DNA from: CATQHP01 sp965205595
GTDB lineage: Bacteria > Acidobacteriota > Terriglobia > Bryobacterales > UBA6623
Assembly: GCA_965205595.1 (NCBI GenBank)
Contig: CBDBHI010000071.1
Span: 62,001 to 126,000, forward strand
Length of the DNA: 64,000 bases
Direction: 5' to 3'
Part shown: in pieces, positions 7,979 through 16,558 of the stretch
How positions within the stretch are numbered: position 1 is the first letter of the stretch
How the letters are laid out: every line of letters starts with the position of its first letter
Made by a program: the position numbers and the translations under genes
Notes under the pieces: generated by a model
Database searches by the model: none
What the model was told of the DNA's origin: nothing
What the model saw: only the letters and a program-made list of their open reading frames with translations

Positions 7979-9232
7979 ATGGGAGTCGCCGTGCAGCAAG
8001 CCGAATCGCTGAGTCTGGAGCAGATCGAGTGTTTTCTCGACGGGTGCCAATCCGTCGCCTTCGAGGGCGGCAATCGAAGCGACAAATATGCGCTCGTCGA
8101 AAGCGTCTTGAAGCGGCATCACTATGCCGACCAGAAGCGCTCCGTCAAGGGTCTCCTGCGGCGTTATCTCGCTAAGCTCACGGGCTTAAGCCGCGCGCAA
8201 CTCACCCGCCTGATCGGACAGTTCTTGCACACGCGTTGCGTCCGTCCGAGGGCCTATCGGCGGCGCCGTTTTCCCAGCAAGTACACACGCGCCGACAGCG
8301 TCTTACTGGCGCACGTCGATCGAGTTCATCAGCGCCTCTCGGGGCCGGCCACCCGCCGCATTCTCCAACGCGAGTTCCAGATCTACGGCCGCAAAGAGTT
8401 TCGACGCCTGGCCGAATTGTCCGTGGGCCAGCTGTACAACTTGCGAAAAAGAGCCGTCTACCAACGTCACAGTTTGCATCTCGACAAGACCCGTCCCACG
8501 CCCGTTGCGATCGGCGAACGCCGCCAACCCGAGCCGCGAGGACGTCCGGGCTACCTGCGCATCGACACCGTGCACTCGCCCGAACAGGAAGGCGAAAAAG
8601 GCGCCTACAGCATCAATGTGGTCGACGAAGTGACGCAGTGGCAGGCCGTCGGCTGCGTCCAACGCATCAACGAAAATCACCTCATTCCCTTGCTGGAAGG
8701 CCTTTTGGAACAATTTCCATTTATCGTTCGCGGCTTTCACTCCGACAATGGCAGCGAATTCGTCAACCATCAAACCGCTAAACTGCTCGAGAAGTTGCGA
8801 ATTGAATTTACGAAGTCTCGCGCGCGCCGTTCGAACGACAATGCCTTGGTCGAAACCAAGAACGGCGCGGTGGTGCGCAAGTGGATGGGCTACCAGTTTT
8901 TGCCCTCGGAAGCGACGCAGGCGATCGACACCTTCTACCGCCAGTGGCTCAACCCGTACTTGAATTTTCATCGCCCATGCGCTTTCGCCAGCGAGCGCCG
9001 AGACCGCCGCGGCAAGTTGCGCAAGGTGTACGCCGAGTGGAGCACGCCGTGGGAAAAGCTGCTCAGCCTGCCCGCCGAGCAGCGCGGCCTGCGCGCGGAT
9101 CGCTCGCTCAAGAAGCTCCAAGCGCGAGCGGACACTTGTTCCGACACCGAGTTTGCCGAGCAACTCGACGCTCAGCGCAACGAACTGCAACGCGTCTGCA
9201 AAGACCTCGCGATCTGCTGGCGCACGCGCTAG
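7979..9232 (+). CDS. rve-domain (DDE) transposase/integrase
   Basis: This 417-residue protein has an N-terminal helix-turn-helix-like region (LTGLSRAQLTRLIGQF) and an rve catalytic core from about residue 190 to 340. The triad is visible: Asp in YLRIDTVHSP, Asp in FHSDNGSEF and Glu in NALVETKNG. It resembles the integrase-like transposases often filed near IS481 or ISNCY. I could not find convincing terminal inverted repeats, so element borders are not given. ATG 7979 has a weak ribosome site. A 9-bp hairpin (GACAACGCC/GGCGTTGTC, 9232-9258) overlaps the stop and could terminate transcription. Confidence 0.85.
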   Translation: MGVAVQQAESLSLEQIECFLDGCQSVAFEGGNRSDKYALVESVLKRHHYADQKRSVKGLLRRYLAKLTGLSRAQLTRLIGQFLHTRCVRPRAYRRRRFPSKYTRADSVLLAHVDRVHQRLSGPATRRILQREFQIYGRKEFRRLAELSVGQLYNLRKRAVYQRHSLHLDKTRPTPVAIGERRQPEPRGRPGYLRIDTVHSPEQEGEKGAYSINVVDEVTQWQAVGCVQRINENHLIPLLEGLLEQFPFIVRGFHSDNGSEFVNHQTAKLLEKLRIEFTKSRARRSNDNALVETKNGAVVRKWMGYQFLPSEATQAIDTFYRQWLNPYLNFHRPCAFASERRDRRGKLRKVYAEWSTPWEKLLSLPAEQRGLRADRSLKKLQARADTCSDTEFAEQLDAQRNELQRVCKDLAICWRTR

Positions 9233-9359
9233 ACAACGCCCCGACCCGAGGCGTTGTCGGCTCCTCCGGCCCACGTCCGAAGACGGCCGTGGGGTCTCGC
9301 CTGGGATGGCTGCAAAGGGGGATTGGGGTGCCGCCCCTTCCCCCTTATGCAATCCCCCT
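9232..9359. terminator. Hairpins downstream of the rve transposase
   Basis: Two structures are visible. GACAACGCC (9232-9240) pairs with GGCGTTGTC (9250-9258). AGGGGGATTG (9316-9325) pairs perfectly with CAATCCCCCT (9350-9359). They lie between convergent genes (the transposase and hpt) and could end transcripts from either side. The remainder up to 9493 holds no gene I can support. Confidence 0.5.
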
Positions 9360-9493
9360 CACCCCGCCCTACGAAGCCACAAATAGCTGTAGCCGCCGAC
9401 CTCAACTCACGCTATAATCCCCCTCAACCCGCAGCTGCTTCGCCTCTCTCCTTCAGGCTCATCTTTCAATTGGAAAAGAGGACTATTCAACTT

Positions 9494-10033
9494 TCATATG
9501 TCGCGTCCATCGTCGGTCAACAGTCTGATATCGCGTAGATTCCGGTAGCGTTGATCGTAGTCCATGCCGTAGCCGACGATGAACATGTTCGAGATTTCGA
9601 AACCTACGTAGTCGATTGTGACGTCGACGACGCGACGTGAAAGCTTACTTACCAGAGCCGCTACCCGCACGGATTCTGCCCCGCGCTGACTGAGGTGCGC
9701 GATGAGGGCCTGGGCCGTGTGGCCCGTGTCGACGATATCTTCGACGAGTAGCGCGTGCGAGCCGGCCAGGTTGAGCTCGAGATCACGGGAAATCACAACT
9801 TGGCCTGAGGTCTCGGTTTCGGCGCCATAGCTTGACGCTCGTAGGAAATCAATCGAAACGTCACGATCGATGGCGCGCGCGAGATCGGCGGCAAAAAGAT
9901 AAGCGCCCTTGAGAGCGACAATCAGGCGCAAGCGGCCATCAGGATAGTCGCGGCTAATCTGTTCCCCGAGGGACGCCACCGTCTCCTCGATCTCTGCCGA
10001 GGAGATCAGAATGTCGCCAAGCTCGAACGCCAT
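9494..10033 (-). CDS. hpt: Hypoxanthine phosphoribosyltransferase
   Basis: This 179-residue type I phosphoribosyltransferase of purine salvage makes IMP or GMP from the free base and PRPP. The PRPP-binding loop LLVEDIVDTGHTA is near residues 95-107, and the flexible-loop SSYG motif and the purine-site Lys/Val strand (DYVGFEIS) are present. ATG 10033 (MAFELGDIL) is preferred because homologues begin there; the longer in-frame extension overlaps yfiH. It is the last gene of the minus-strand run cupin - DUF6282 - yfiH - hpt, with 17 bp to yfiH. Confidence 0.92.
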   Translation of the reverse strand: MAFELGDILISSAEIEETVASLGEQISRDYPDGRLRLIVALKGAYLFAADLARAIDRDVSIDFLRASSYGAETETSGQVVISRDLELNLAGSHALLVEDIVDTGHTAQALIAHLSQRGAESVRVAALVSKLSRRVVDVTIDYVGFEISNMFIVGYGMDYDQRYRNLRDIRLLTDDGRDI

Positions 10034-10050
10034 CTCACGAGAATAGCCGC

Positions 10051-10713
10051 TCAGCGCACGCCGACGACAGAAATCATACGGCCCGTGGCAGCGCCCTGCC
10101 CGCGATAAGAGTAGTATCGATCGGGATGACACATTGTGCACTCAGCAACGCGCGTGACGTTCGAAACTCCTCGGTCGATCAGCAATGCTCGAACATACTC
10201 AGAAAGGTCGATATGAGGTCGTGGCTTTTTCGCCGAAACAAACTCGGTCGGGAACTGCGATGCCACCTCCGGCCCAACTTCGAAACAACAGCTTCCAATA
10301 GCCGGACCGGTTGCGGCCTCGAGATCGGCCGAGCGCGATCCGAAGTGTTCCGAGAGCTGATCGAGCGAGTTTTCGAGCACTCCGGCGACCGCTTTGCGAA
10401 CGGGATCGACGAGCAGTACGGGCACGCAGTCCGCCGTGCGCACGCCGGTGAGCACCCCTGCCTGAGCCGTCACAACCGCGTCCGCCTCGGGCCGCTCGTT
10501 CCCCCAGCCGGAGTCCGCTCGCACGACACGCCCGGAGTGTATCTGGCGAAGCGTCGCCGTCGCGTTACCTCCTCCGAAAGCCTGCGTTATCACTTCGTCG
10601 CTCGGCCAGTCGAGAAAGTCGCCCGTCGAGCGGGTCGAGAATCCATGGACCAGCCAGGGGTATTTCCTCCACCCGGCGACGCGAATGATCGCGTGCTCGT
10701 CGACAACCGTCAT
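10051..10713 (-). CDS. YfiH/PgeF-family (multicopper-like purine nucleoside phosphorylase) lacking the third metal His
   Basis: Members of this family bind zinc through two His and one Cys and act as purine nucleoside phosphorylase/deaminase or peptidoglycan-editing factor. Visible motifs are RQIHSG (first His), GVRTADCVPVLLVD (Cys) and GPAIGSCCFEVG. The third motif, HAGWRG, should follow the DPxxxAVA strand. Here KAVA runs straight into GVLENSLDQ, so about 11 codons carrying the third ligand are missing in frame. At 220 residues the protein is shorter than most members. It may be inactive or altered. It sits 3 bp after the DUF6282 gene and 17 bp before hpt; the link to purine salvage fits the family's nucleoside activity. 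Confidence 0.8.
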   Translation of the reverse strand: MTVVDEHAIIRVAGWRKYPWLVHGFSTRSTGDFLDWPSDEVITQAFGGGNATATLRQIHSGRVVRADSGWGNERPEADAVVTAQAGVLTGVRTADCVPVLLVDPVRKAVAGVLENSLDQLSEHFGSRSADLEAATGPAIGSCCFEVGPEVASQFPTEFVSAKKPRPHIDLSEYVRALLIDRGVSNVTRVAECTMCHPDRYYSYRGQGAATGRMISVVGVR

Positions 10714-10716
10714 CGA

Positions 10717-11661
10717 CTACAGACCGAGTAGCCGAGCTGGGTTTGTTTTCGTCATTTTGTCGATGTCGGCTTGAGTGAAACCCGCTCGCAGCAGCTTGCC
10801 GATGAAGCCGACTAGACCGTCGGTGTGGATCGGGTTCATCGGCTGACCGAGATCGCTCGAAAGAACAATGTTGCTGGGGCCAACGGCGCGCATTGCCGCC
10901 ACGTATGCGTTGAACTTTTCATCGCCACTCGCATTCCAGGATGGGTAGGTTGCGAGCGACGTGCCGACCGGATATTCGAGCAGCGCCCCAAGGCTGGCCG
11001 CTTCTTTTTGCATCTCGATCGACATCGAGACTGGCGGAGGTAGAGGGTGGGTGACGAGGATTTTCGTGATGCCGCGCTTACGGGCTTCGCGAATCAGCAT
11101 CATCGATTCATCGGGGGCGGAGTGTCCCGTCGCGAGCACCAGGTCATGTTCGGCGATCTTGTCGAGAACTGCCAGAACTTCCGGCAGCAGCCTGCCGCTC
11201 TTTGAAACAGGAACGAAGTTGGGATTAGGGCGATCGACGCGATGGTAGTGCTCGGAATCGAAGGTGGGCATCCAAACGACTTGGCCGTGGCCGCCGGTAG
11301 TCGATGCCATGTGTTCGACCGCGGTGGCGTTGACACCCATCGATGAGTTGAGCGCGACGCCGCCGAACACTCGAATGCCCGGCACAGCGCGCTCCACGAC
11401 GAACGCCAGGCCGGCGGTAGGCGTGTAGTGGTTTTTCAGCAAGAGCGCGCGCATGCCGGCATCACGCGCAATACGCGCAATCTGCAACGCCCCGATCGAG
11501 CGCGGTCCGCTGTCGGGAGCGCTGTGGACGTGCATGTCGACAACGCCCTCAAGGCTGACGGCTGGGCCGCCGCCACCCGGACCGCACCAGGGGCAGGCCG
11601 GTTGCGCGTTGAGAACCGCCACGCTGCCGGCCAAGAGGAGGTAAAGGAAGTACGGGGCCAC
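10717..11661 (-). CDS. Exported DUF6282-type metal-dependent hydrolase-like protein
   Basis: This 314-residue protein has a short hydrophobic signal peptide (APYFLYLLLAGSVAVLNAQ). It carries an amidohydrolase-like metal motif, DMHVHSAPD, followed by MRALLLKNHYTPTAG, and then LATGHSAPDE, LVTHPLP and LSSDLGQP, which resemble the later His and Asp metal ligands of TIM-barrel amidohydrolases. The pattern fits DUF6282. The substrate is unknown. It lies 9 bp after the cupin gene and 3 bp before yfiH, so the four genes are probably one operon. Confidence 0.75.
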   Translation of the reverse strand: MAPYFLYLLLAGSVAVLNAQPACPWCGPGGGGPAVSLEGVVDMHVHSAPDSGPRSIGALQIARIARDAGMRALLLKNHYTPTAGLAFVVERAVPGIRVFGGVALNSSMGVNATAVEHMASTTGGHGQVVWMPTFDSEHYHRVDRPNPNFVPVSKSGRLLPEVLAVLDKIAEHDLVLATGHSAPDESMMLIREARKRGITKILVTHPLPPPVSMSIEMQKEAASLGALLEYPVGTSLATYPSWNASGDEKFNAYVAAMRAVGPSNIVLSSDLGQPMNPIHTDGLVGFIGKLLRAGFTQADIDKMTKTNPARLLGL

Positions 11662-11670
11662 ACTAATCTC

Positions 11671-12180
11671 CTAGTCGATGATTTTGATGATCAGGTATGT
11701 GATCTTCGAGCCGTCTTCAAGTAACAACTGATGGGGCGTTTTCGATGGAATGTTGATCATGTCACCGGGCTTGAGGGGATATTTCTTGCCACCCTCAATC
11801 TTGGGTGCGCGCCACTCTCCCGGCCGCGTTTGCATTTCGCGTCGACCCGGCATTTCCCCACCCACGACGACCGTGCCCGAACCTGCTAAGACAACGTACA
11901 AGTCGGTCTTCACGTCGTGCGACTCGGCAAGGCCGCTGCGTTCGCGGTGAACGACATCCATGTAGTGCTGGGCTCCTTCCCGCTCGTCGAGCAGATGACG
12001 CGGCGAAACGCCCTGGCTATACGGAACTTGATCCTTCGGTGCGGCATCGAGGGCCGCTTGCAGGTCGGCGGGTAGGGCCTTCAAGTCGCCGCTTGACCAG
12101 AACTTCACTTCGCCATGGTGATCGGCCCAAGCAGGGATCGTTGCCAGCAGTGCGATACAAACCAGAAAACGAAAATTCAT
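11671..12180 (-). CDS. Secreted cupin-domain protein
   Basis: This 169-residue protein has a signal peptide ending near AWA. A cupin barrel (about 65-169) includes HYMDVVHRERSG, the strand TDLYVVLAGSGTVVVGG and the second motif PGDMINIPSKTPHQL. ATG 12180 is chosen because AAAGGAG lies about 7 bp upstream. It is first in the minus-strand operon, and the upstream region is occupied by a MITE-like repeat, which may now supply or disturb its promoter. Function beyond small-molecule binding or enzymatic cupin is unknown. Confidence 0.75.
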   Translation of the reverse strand: MNFRFLVCIALLATIPAWADHHGEVKFWSSGDLKALPADLQAALDAAPKDQVPYSQGVSPRHLLDEREGAQHYMDVVHRERSGLAESHDVKTDLYVVLAGSGTVVVGGEMPGRREMQTRPGEWRAPKIEGGKKYPLKPGDMINIPSKTPHQLLLEDGSKITYLIIKIID

Positions 12181-12191
12181 AAATACTCCTT

Positions 12192-12376
12192 TAGCCCACA
12201 TATCTCGCGGCGAGGCGAGCGAATGTGCCTGAGAGGTGCGTCAATAAGAGGCAGGCGACGTTCGGCGCGCCGAGGCATACTGTTTGCAGTCCGTCGAGCA
12301 CCCGCGATCGAGCGCAACGAAGTAGTGGCGCACCTATCGCGTGCCTTCGCCGTCAGGTGCTGAGAAATGCGGCTTA
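12192..12376. mobile_element. MITE-like repeat, family TAGCCCGCATTT, copy 1
   Basis: This 185-bp non-coding sequence is closely matched by 17285-17468. Ends are imperfect inverted repeats (TAGCCCACATATCTCG against AGAAATGCGGCTTA). The interior shares long identical blocks, for example GCAGTCCGTCGAGCAC and TAGTGGCGCACCTATCGCG. There is no coding capacity. It fits a miniature inverted-repeat element moved in trans. Confidence 0.75.
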
Positions 12377-12458
12377 GCCTCTCGACTCAGGCTAGGCTAG
12401 CACAGCTCGTGACGGATCAGGGCCATGTCCGGCTAAACTGGTCAACCGAGGAGTACGA

Positions 12459-13232
12459 ATGAAACTGAAGGATAAAGTCGCGATTGTGACCGGTGGCGGG
12501 ACCGGGATGGGCCGCGCGATATCGAAATGTTTGGCGGCCGAAGGGGCAAAAATCGTTGTGAACTACCGCGCCTCGCGGACTGAGTCTGAAGAAGTCGTCG
12601 CCGAGATCGAGGCCGACGGCGGCACGGCGGTCGCGATCCAGGCTAGCGTGTCGGACGAAGCTCAGGTGAAGGCCATGATCGCTGAGGTCGACGAGCGCTG
12701 GGGACGGCTCGATGTCCTGGTCAATAACGCCGGCTGGAGCAAGGTTACTCCACACTGGGAACTCGACCAATTGACTGACGAAATCTGGGATCGCACCCTT
12801 AATACGAACTTGCGGGGCGCATTCTATTGCGTTCGCGCCGCGGTTCCGCTGATGCTTAGGAACGGCGGTGGGTCGATTGTGAACAATACATCGGCCTCGG
12901 CGTTTACGGCGGCCGGTAGCTCGATCGTGTACTCGGCGTCGAAGGCGGCGATGATGAACATGACGAAGTGCCTCGCTCGGGCGTTGGCCCCCGAAATTCG
13001 GGTCAACGCGATTGCCCCCGGACTGATTGAAACTCGCTTTGCCGGTTGGCCGAAGGAAGCATTTGAGCTTTCACGCAAAGTTTCGCCGTTGAAAAAGATA
13101 GCTACCGCCGAGGAAGTTGCGACCACCGTGCTATTTCTTGCCGCGGACGCGACAGCGATTACCTCGGAAACGATTCTGATTGACTGCGGAATGACGCAGA
13201 TTGGCCGCGGTCGCCGCAAGGACGAGAAGTAG
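12459..13232 (+). CDS. Short-chain dehydrogenase/reductase (FabG-like)
   Basis: This 257-residue classical SDR has the NAD(P) loop TGGGTGMG at 12-19, LVNNAG near residue 88, catalytic Ser in NNTSAS and YSASK near 153. The C-terminal end SETILIDCGM is in the usual place. GAGGAG sits 7 bp upstream of ATG 12459. FabG-type SDRs reduce 3-oxoacyl or other keto groups, but the substrate cannot be inferred here. It is first in a plus-strand run with the VTT-DUF547 and MerA-like genes. Confidence 0.85.
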   Translation: MKLKDKVAIVTGGGTGMGRAISKCLAAEGAKIVVNYRASRTESEEVVAEIEADGGTAVAIQASVSDEAQVKAMIAEVDERWGRLDVLVNNAGWSKVTPHWELDQLTDEIWDRTLNTNLRGAFYCVRAAVPLMLRNGGGSIVNNTSASAFTAAGSSIVYSASKAAMMNMTKCLARALAPEIRVNAIAPGLIETRFAGWPKEAFELSRKVSPLKKIATAEEVATTVLFLAADATAITSETILIDCGMTQIGRGRRKDEK

Positions 13233-13299
13233 CTTGCGGATGCCCATAACCTTGACGCTTGACGTTGCGAATGTAACAGGCGAGGGGTAGCTCGGATCT

Positions 13300-14907
13300 A
13301 TGGACGATACACAACCAGGCTGGATTCGAAATGCGCGCTGGGTTTCGCTCGCGTTGCTCGTTGCTTCCTTTGTGCTGTTCGTTAGGGCCTTGCCGGTCGA
13401 CCAAGTGTTCGACATATTGCAGGTATGGATCCAGGGGCTAGGGTTCTGGGGTCCTGCAATTTTCGCTTTGGTGTACGCGGTCGCCGCCACGATTTTTTTG
13501 CCCGCGTCGGCGCTAACGCTGGTGGCAGGGGCGATTTTCGGGCTGGCGATAGGCACGCTGACGGTGTGGGTTGGCGCGACCCTCACGGTTGCCTTTTCTT
13601 TTTTGATTGCTCGTTACTTTGCTCGTTCACGAGTTGAGCAGATGGCGAATAACAACCCGAAGTTTGGCGCCATCGACAGAGCCCTCGGCGAAAAAGGCTG
13701 GAAGATTGTCGCGTTGATGCGGCTATCACCAGCGTTTCCATTCAACGTCCAGAACTATCTCTACGGTGTGAGTTCAATTCGGTTTTGGCCCTGCCTGGTC
13801 GCGAGTTCAATCTTTATGCTGCCGGGGACGTTTATGTACGTCTATTTCGGCTATATCGGAGGTCAGGCGGCCTCGACAGCGTCTGGCGGCGGAGCGGATA
13901 CGGCTACGCTCGTATTGCAGGGAGTTGGCTTGGTTGCGACGGTGATCGTGACTCTCTACATCACCAAGGTTGCTTCGAAGGCAATTAAAAAACACACTGC
14001 GGCCGTCGAAGATCCCACTGACGAGATCACGCCCGAAGCGAGTCAGCCTCCTTCTGCTTTGGGCGCTGCCGTGTTCGCGGCGATTTCCCTGCTACTTTTC
14101 AGTTCCGCGTTGTATGCGTATCAAAACCGCGATGCTCTCGAGGGCTGGTTGCTGCCGCCCGAGGTTGCCTTGCACGAAGCCTACGAGGGTGAAGCCGGCT
14201 CGGCTGCATTCAACCACGGGTTGTTTGACGAGGTACTACGCGAGTACGTCGATGATGAAGGCTTCGTCGCTTATGCGGCGCTCGCGGAGAATAGCGCCGG
14301 GTTGGACGCGTATATCGCAGAACTAGCCGATGCACCGTTTGAGCGCTTGGGGCGCGATGGGAAACTGGCGCTGCTGATCAATGCGTACAACGCCTTTACC
14401 CTGCGGTTGATTCTCGATCACTACCCCCTTGACTCAATCGAATCGATTCCGGTCGACGAGCGTTGGGAGGCGGTTCGCTGGAAACTTGCGGGCGCGACGT
14501 ACAGTCTCGATCAGATCGAGCATGAGCTGATTCGGCCAAACTTTCGTGAGCCTCGCGTCCACTTCGTGCTTGTTTGCGCCGCCGTTGGCTGCCCGTTCCT
14601 GCGCAATGAGGCGTATGTAGGGGAGCGAGTCGAGGCTCAGATTGCCGATCAGACGACGAAAGTGCATGCTGGTGATCGCTGGTTTCGCTTCGATCCAGAT
14701 TCTAATGAAGTTTCATTGACGCAGCTCTATAGTTGGTACGGTGGCGATTTTGAGCAGGTTCATGGCTCGGTTCTTGCGGCCGCGGCGGAATACTCGCCAC
14801 TTCTTAAGCAATCGATAGCCGCCGGCAAGAACGTCACGATTCGTTGGCTTGACTACGACTGGTCGCTGAACGAGCAGCGCGGGTTCAACGCGCCTCCCAG
14901 CTCTTAA
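13300..14907 (+). CDS. VTT (TVP38/DedA-like) membrane protein fused to DUF547
   Basis: This is a 535-residue two-part protein. Residues 1-230 form a VTT/SNARE-associated domain with several membrane spans: an N-terminal helix, the FLPASALTLVAGAIFG re-entrant-like segment, MRLSPAFPFNVQNYLYG, and a last helix. A further helix lies near 250-270 (LGAAVFAAISLLLFSSALY). Residues 300-535 match DUF547: LALLINAYNAFTLRLIL, a FVLVCAAVGCPFL Cys-containing core and a terminal DYDWSLNE. VTT proteins are linked to lipid scrambling and DUF547 resembles papain-like folds. The two are usually separate, so the fusion is notable. The next gene is MerA-like; VTT and MerA-like genes are often neighbours. Confidence 0.85.
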   Translation: MDDTQPGWIRNARWVSLALLVASFVLFVRALPVDQVFDILQVWIQGLGFWGPAIFALVYAVAATIFLPASALTLVAGAIFGLAIGTLTVWVGATLTVAFSFLIARYFARSRVEQMANNNPKFGAIDRALGEKGWKIVALMRLSPAFPFNVQNYLYGVSSIRFWPCLVASSIFMLPGTFMYVYFGYIGGQAASTASGGGADTATLVLQGVGLVATVIVTLYITKVASKAIKKHTAAVEDPTDEITPEASQPPSALGAAVFAAISLLLFSSALYAYQNRDALEGWLLPPEVALHEAYEGEAGSAAFNHGLFDEVLREYVDDEGFVAYAALAENSAGLDAYIAELADAPFERLGRDGKLALLINAYNAFTLRLILDHYPLDSIESIPVDERWEAVRWKLAGATYSLDQIEHELIRPNFREPRVHFVLVCAAVGCPFLRNEAYVGERVEAQIADQTTKVHAGDRWFRFDPDSNEVSLTQLYSWYGGDFEQVHGSVLAAAAEYSPLLKQSIAAGKNVTIRWLDYDWSLNEQRGFNAPPSS

Positions 14908-14959
14908 CGCGCTCACGCGCGAACTGCCTTTGCCCTGACTACGACTGAGGAAACAAGAC

Positions 14960-16495
14960 ATGCCGATTCCGGTCGAAGAGATCAGCGAGGCCCGCCCTCT
15001 CGACGAGCACAATCGCCTACTTGTCAGCCACGTCCACCCCTCGGACTGGGTGAACCCAACGCCGAGCGGCCGCTACAACATGGTCGTTGTCGGCGCGGGC
15101 ACTGCCGGCCTCGTCACAGCAGTAGGAGCCGCCGGGCTTGGTGCGAAGGTGGCGCTCATCGAGCGCAATTTAATGGGTGGCGATTGCCTCAACGTTGGCT
15201 GTGTTCCGTCGAAGGCGCTGATCCGCGCGGCCCACGCGATGGCTGAAGTCCGAGACGCCGCCGAATTTGGGATCGAGATTCCAGGCGGCATCAAGTTCGA
15301 CTTCGGAAAAATGATGGAGCGCATGCGGCGGCTACGCGCGGGCATCAGCCACCATGACTCGGCGGCGCGTTTTACCGAGTTGGGTGTTGATGTCTACATC
15401 GGCAACGCGACGTTCACAGGGCGAAATACAGTTGAGGTCGAAGGGGCGACGCTAGAGTTCTCGAAGGCCTGCATTGCGACTGGCGCACGCGCCGCGCGGC
15501 TGCCCATCCCAGGGCTTTGGGATGTTGGCGCGTTGACGAATGAGTCTGTGTTTTCACTGACGGAATTACCGCCTCGACTTGCCGTAATCGGTGCCGGGCC
15601 GATCGGTGTAGAGCTGGCGCAATCGTTTGCGCGTTTTGGCTCTGAAGTCACTATTTTGGAAAACCAGCGCGGCATCTTGGGCCGCGAAGACCGCGACGCG
15701 GCGACGATCATCGAGCAGTCGCTGATTCGAGACGGCGTCCATTTAAATTGTTGCCAGAACACAGTAAATGTCCGCAAAGACGGACAAGAGAAAGTCATCG
15801 AACTTGAAGGCACCGAGGGCGGCCCGCGGTCGGAACTACGCGTTGACGAAATTTTGGTGGGAGTCGGCCGCGCGCCAAACGTCGACAATTTGGGGCTTGA
15901 AACCGCCGGCGTGAAATACGACAAACGCGGCGTGGAAGTCGACGATTTCTTGCGGACATCAAACTCCGACATTTATGCCGCCGGTGACGTTTGTTTTGCC
16001 TACAAGTTCACCCACACAGCCGACGCGCTGGCGCGAATTGTCATCGGCAACGCGCTTTTCTTCGGGCGCGGCCGCACAAGCGCGCTGACGATTCCATGGT
16101 GCACTTACACTGATCCGGAAATCGCGCATGTTGGCCTTTACGAGCATGATGCCGACAAAAAGGGAATTGCCATTGACAGCTACAAGGTCGACATGTCGAC
16201 GGTCGATCGCGCCATCCTCGAAAGTGAGACTGATGGTTTTGTAAAGATCCACTGCAAGAAGGGATCGGACGAAATTCTCGGCGCGACGATCGTTGCACGC
16301 CATGCGGGTGAGATGATTTCCGAGATTACGACGGCAATGATTGGCGGCGTCGGCCTCGCTTCGATCGCCAAGACGATTCATCCCTACCCCACGCAGGCCG
16401 AGGCGATCAAGAAGGCGGCCGATGCCTACAACCGAACGCGTCTAACACCTTTTGTGAAGAACCTATTCGACAAAATTCTAGAGTTGCGCCGCTAG
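14960..16495 (+). CDS. Pyridine nucleotide-disulfide oxidoreductase (mercuric reductase-like)
   Basis: This 511-residue FAD flavoprotein has the FAD motif VVVGAGTAGLV near residue 42, the redox-active pair in GGDCLNVGCVPSKAL, the NAD(P) motif AVIGAGPIGVELAQ near 212, the FAD-binding end YAAGDVC, and a dimerisation domain with HPYPTQAE. It lacks the MerA N-terminal metal domain and the vicinal C-terminal Cys pair, so mercury reduction is unlikely; a general disulfide or quinone reductase role fits better. ATG 14960 has AGGAAAC upstream. The TAG stop lies in a repeat arm. Confidence 0.88.
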   Translation: MPIPVEEISEARPLDEHNRLLVSHVHPSDWVNPTPSGRYNMVVVGAGTAGLVTAVGAAGLGAKVALIERNLMGGDCLNVGCVPSKALIRAAHAMAEVRDAAEFGIEIPGGIKFDFGKMMERMRRLRAGISHHDSAARFTELGVDVYIGNATFTGRNTVEVEGATLEFSKACIATGARAARLPIPGLWDVGALTNESVFSLTELPPRLAVIGAGPIGVELAQSFARFGSEVTILENQRGILGREDRDAATIIEQSLIRDGVHLNCCQNTVNVRKDGQEKVIELEGTEGGPRSELRVDEILVGVGRAPNVDNLGLETAGVKYDKRGVEVDDFLRTSNSDIYAAGDVCFAYKFTHTADALARIVIGNALFFGRGRTSALTIPWCTYTDPEIAHVGLYEHDADKKGIAIDSYKVDMSTVDRAILESETDGFVKIHCKKGSDEILGATIVARHAGEMISEITTAMIGGVGLASIAKTIHPYPTQAEAIKKAADAYNRTRLTPFVKNLFDKILELRR

Positions 16496-16530
16496 CAGTC
16501 CGTGGTAAAAGTCCCGTAGGTCGCGCGGCT
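16491..16530. repeat. Single arm of the GCTAGCAGTCCGTGG repeat
   Basis: GCTAGCAGTCCGTGGTAAAA at 16491 and the following bases match the left arm of the palindrome at 6118-6176. As there, the TAG inside GCTAGC is the stop codon of the adjacent gene. No second arm is seen, so no hairpin is predicted. Confidence 0.55.
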
Positions 16531-16558
16531 GCGACAATGCTGAAGAATTGGCGATTTG

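Noticed and set aside
8303..9352. Minus-strand open frame of 349 codons
   Set aside because: It is antisense to the rve transposase; no motifs or ribosome site support it.
9316..9359. The AGGGGGATTG inverted repeat as the terminal repeat of the rve element
   Set aside because: Both arms lie on the same side of the transposase gene and no matching sequence occurs upstream of 7979, so it is a local hairpin.
14960..16495. True mercuric reductase (merA) as part of a mer operon
   Set aside because: The N-terminal heavy-metal domain and the C-terminal vicinal Cys pair are absent and no merR, merT or merP genes are nearby.
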